Origin: an uncultured Anaerolineae bacterium
Lineage (GTDB): Bacteria; Chloroflexota; Anaerolineae; Promineifilales; Promineifilaceae
NCBI GenBank assembly: GCA_937943625.1
Contig: CALEAD010000032.1
Coordinates: 1-64,000, forward strand
Direction of reading: 5' to 3'
Length of the DNA: 64,000 nt
Part shown: piece by piece, positions 63,704-64,000 of the stretch
Layout: the number at the start of each line of letters is the position of its first letter
Numbering within the stretch: the first letter of the stretch is position 1
The notes under the pieces: generated by a model
The model's database searches: none
What the model saw: the letters and a program-made list of their open reading frames with translations, nothing else
Told to the model about the DNA's origin: nothing
Translations under genes and position numbers: made by a program

Positions 63704-64000
63704 CTATCCCCCCACGCGCTTGACTGTGTACCCCTGTTTTTGCAATTCGGCAACAACGATGTCACGGTGATCGCCCTGAATCTCAATAACGCCATCGCGC
63801 ACTGTGCCGCCGCTGCCGCATTTGCGTTTTAGTTCTGTGGCTAACTGCGTCAGTCTGGCTTCGTTCAGCGGCAGCCCGGTGATGATGGTGACGCCTTTGC
63901 CCTTGCGCCCTTTGGTCTCGCGCCCTACGCGCACGATGCCATCTTTGGGCGGTGAGGAGGTGGGGGCAACGGCCGTTTTCTTGCGCGGACAGGTGCATTT
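63704..64000 (-). CDS. yciH: translation initiation factor SUI1/YciH (partial at 5' end)
   Basis: The C-terminal 98 residues of a SUI1-domain protein; the frame is open to the window edge. KGRKGKGVTIITGLPL, CGSGGTVRDGVIEIQGDHRD and the end YTVKRVGG match bacterial YciH and archaeal/eukaryotic eIF1. The N-terminal part shows a KCTCPRKK stretch as in related proteins. YciH-type proteins act on initiation-complex fidelity. Confidence 0.93.
   Translation of the reverse strand, partial: KCTCPRKKTAVAPTSSPPKDGIVRVGRETKGRKGKGVTIITGLPLNEARLTQLATELKRKCGSGGTVRDGVIEIQGDHRDIVVAELQKQGYTVKRVGG

Overview
The window looks like chromosomal DNA of a free-living bacterium, most probably a member of the Chloroflexota (Anaerolineae-like). 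The reasons are the mixture of families (SufCBD with a SufR-type regulator, YvcK with N-terminal membrane helices, a CpXC protein, STAS-rhodanese SulP, Pro/Thr-rich stalks before SH3b and LysM domains, large S8 proteases) and the dnaA and gyrA sequences. This placement is inference; no rRNA gene is present. Genes are densely packed on both strands.

Layout. 1-2170: the start of an integron. A complete IntI-type integrase on the plus strand is preceded by a putative attI, and a DUF4239 membrane-protein gene sits on the minus strand as a first cassette, ending in a possible attC. 2187-7890: YbaK deacylase, fasciclin lipoprotein and a giant secreted subtilase. 8069-17181: iron-sulfur assembly (DUF59/SufT, SufR-like repressor divergent from sufCBD, then a rhodanese, sufS, sufU and a Rieske ferredoxin). 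17376-21168: gyrA, a cold-shock-domain gene overlapping it, and tpx. 21322-24032: a minus-strand envelope cluster (PH-like, LysM, lytic transglycosylase/M23). 24145-26064: cNMP-binding PP2C phosphatase and an SH3b protein. 26134-29646: serA, a SerC-type aminotransferase and a SerB-like phosphatase, which form the complete phosphorylated serine pathway. 29829-34259: a sugar-type ABC importer without its ATPase. 34687-36445: a frameshifted SDR/epimerase and a sugar nucleotidyltransferase. 36538-42387: mtnA, yvcK, gap, a MazG-like gene, a phosphoesterase and glpX. 42509-47493: SulP-STAS-rhodanese fusion, aroC and dnaA, with a long AT-rich non-coding stretch upstream of dnaA that may hold the origin. 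48277-56225: lipoprotein-sorting-like protein, MacB-type ABC exporter, hydrolase, histidine phosphatase, and two patatins flanking an SCP2 gene. 56233-60980: a signalling block (Ser/Thr kinase divergent from an FHA-winged-helix regulator; CpXC protein overlapped by a GAF-PAS histidine kinase). 61178-64000: methyltransferase plus cysteine-less redoxin, aldo/keto reductase, and a partial SUI1/YciH.

The most unusual signal is not a gene. The 8-bp palindrome ACGGCCGT is scattered through the window at roughly one copy per 700 bp (about 90 by eye, against about 2 expected from base composition), nearly always inside genes. This resembles the HIP1 palindrome of cyanobacteria. It is missing from the integron end and from the ABC importer operon, so it may mark native versus acquired DNA. 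Several families of intergenic hairpin repeats also recur, often directly upstream of ribosome binding sites. No tRNA, rRNA, CRISPR array or transposase gene was seen.
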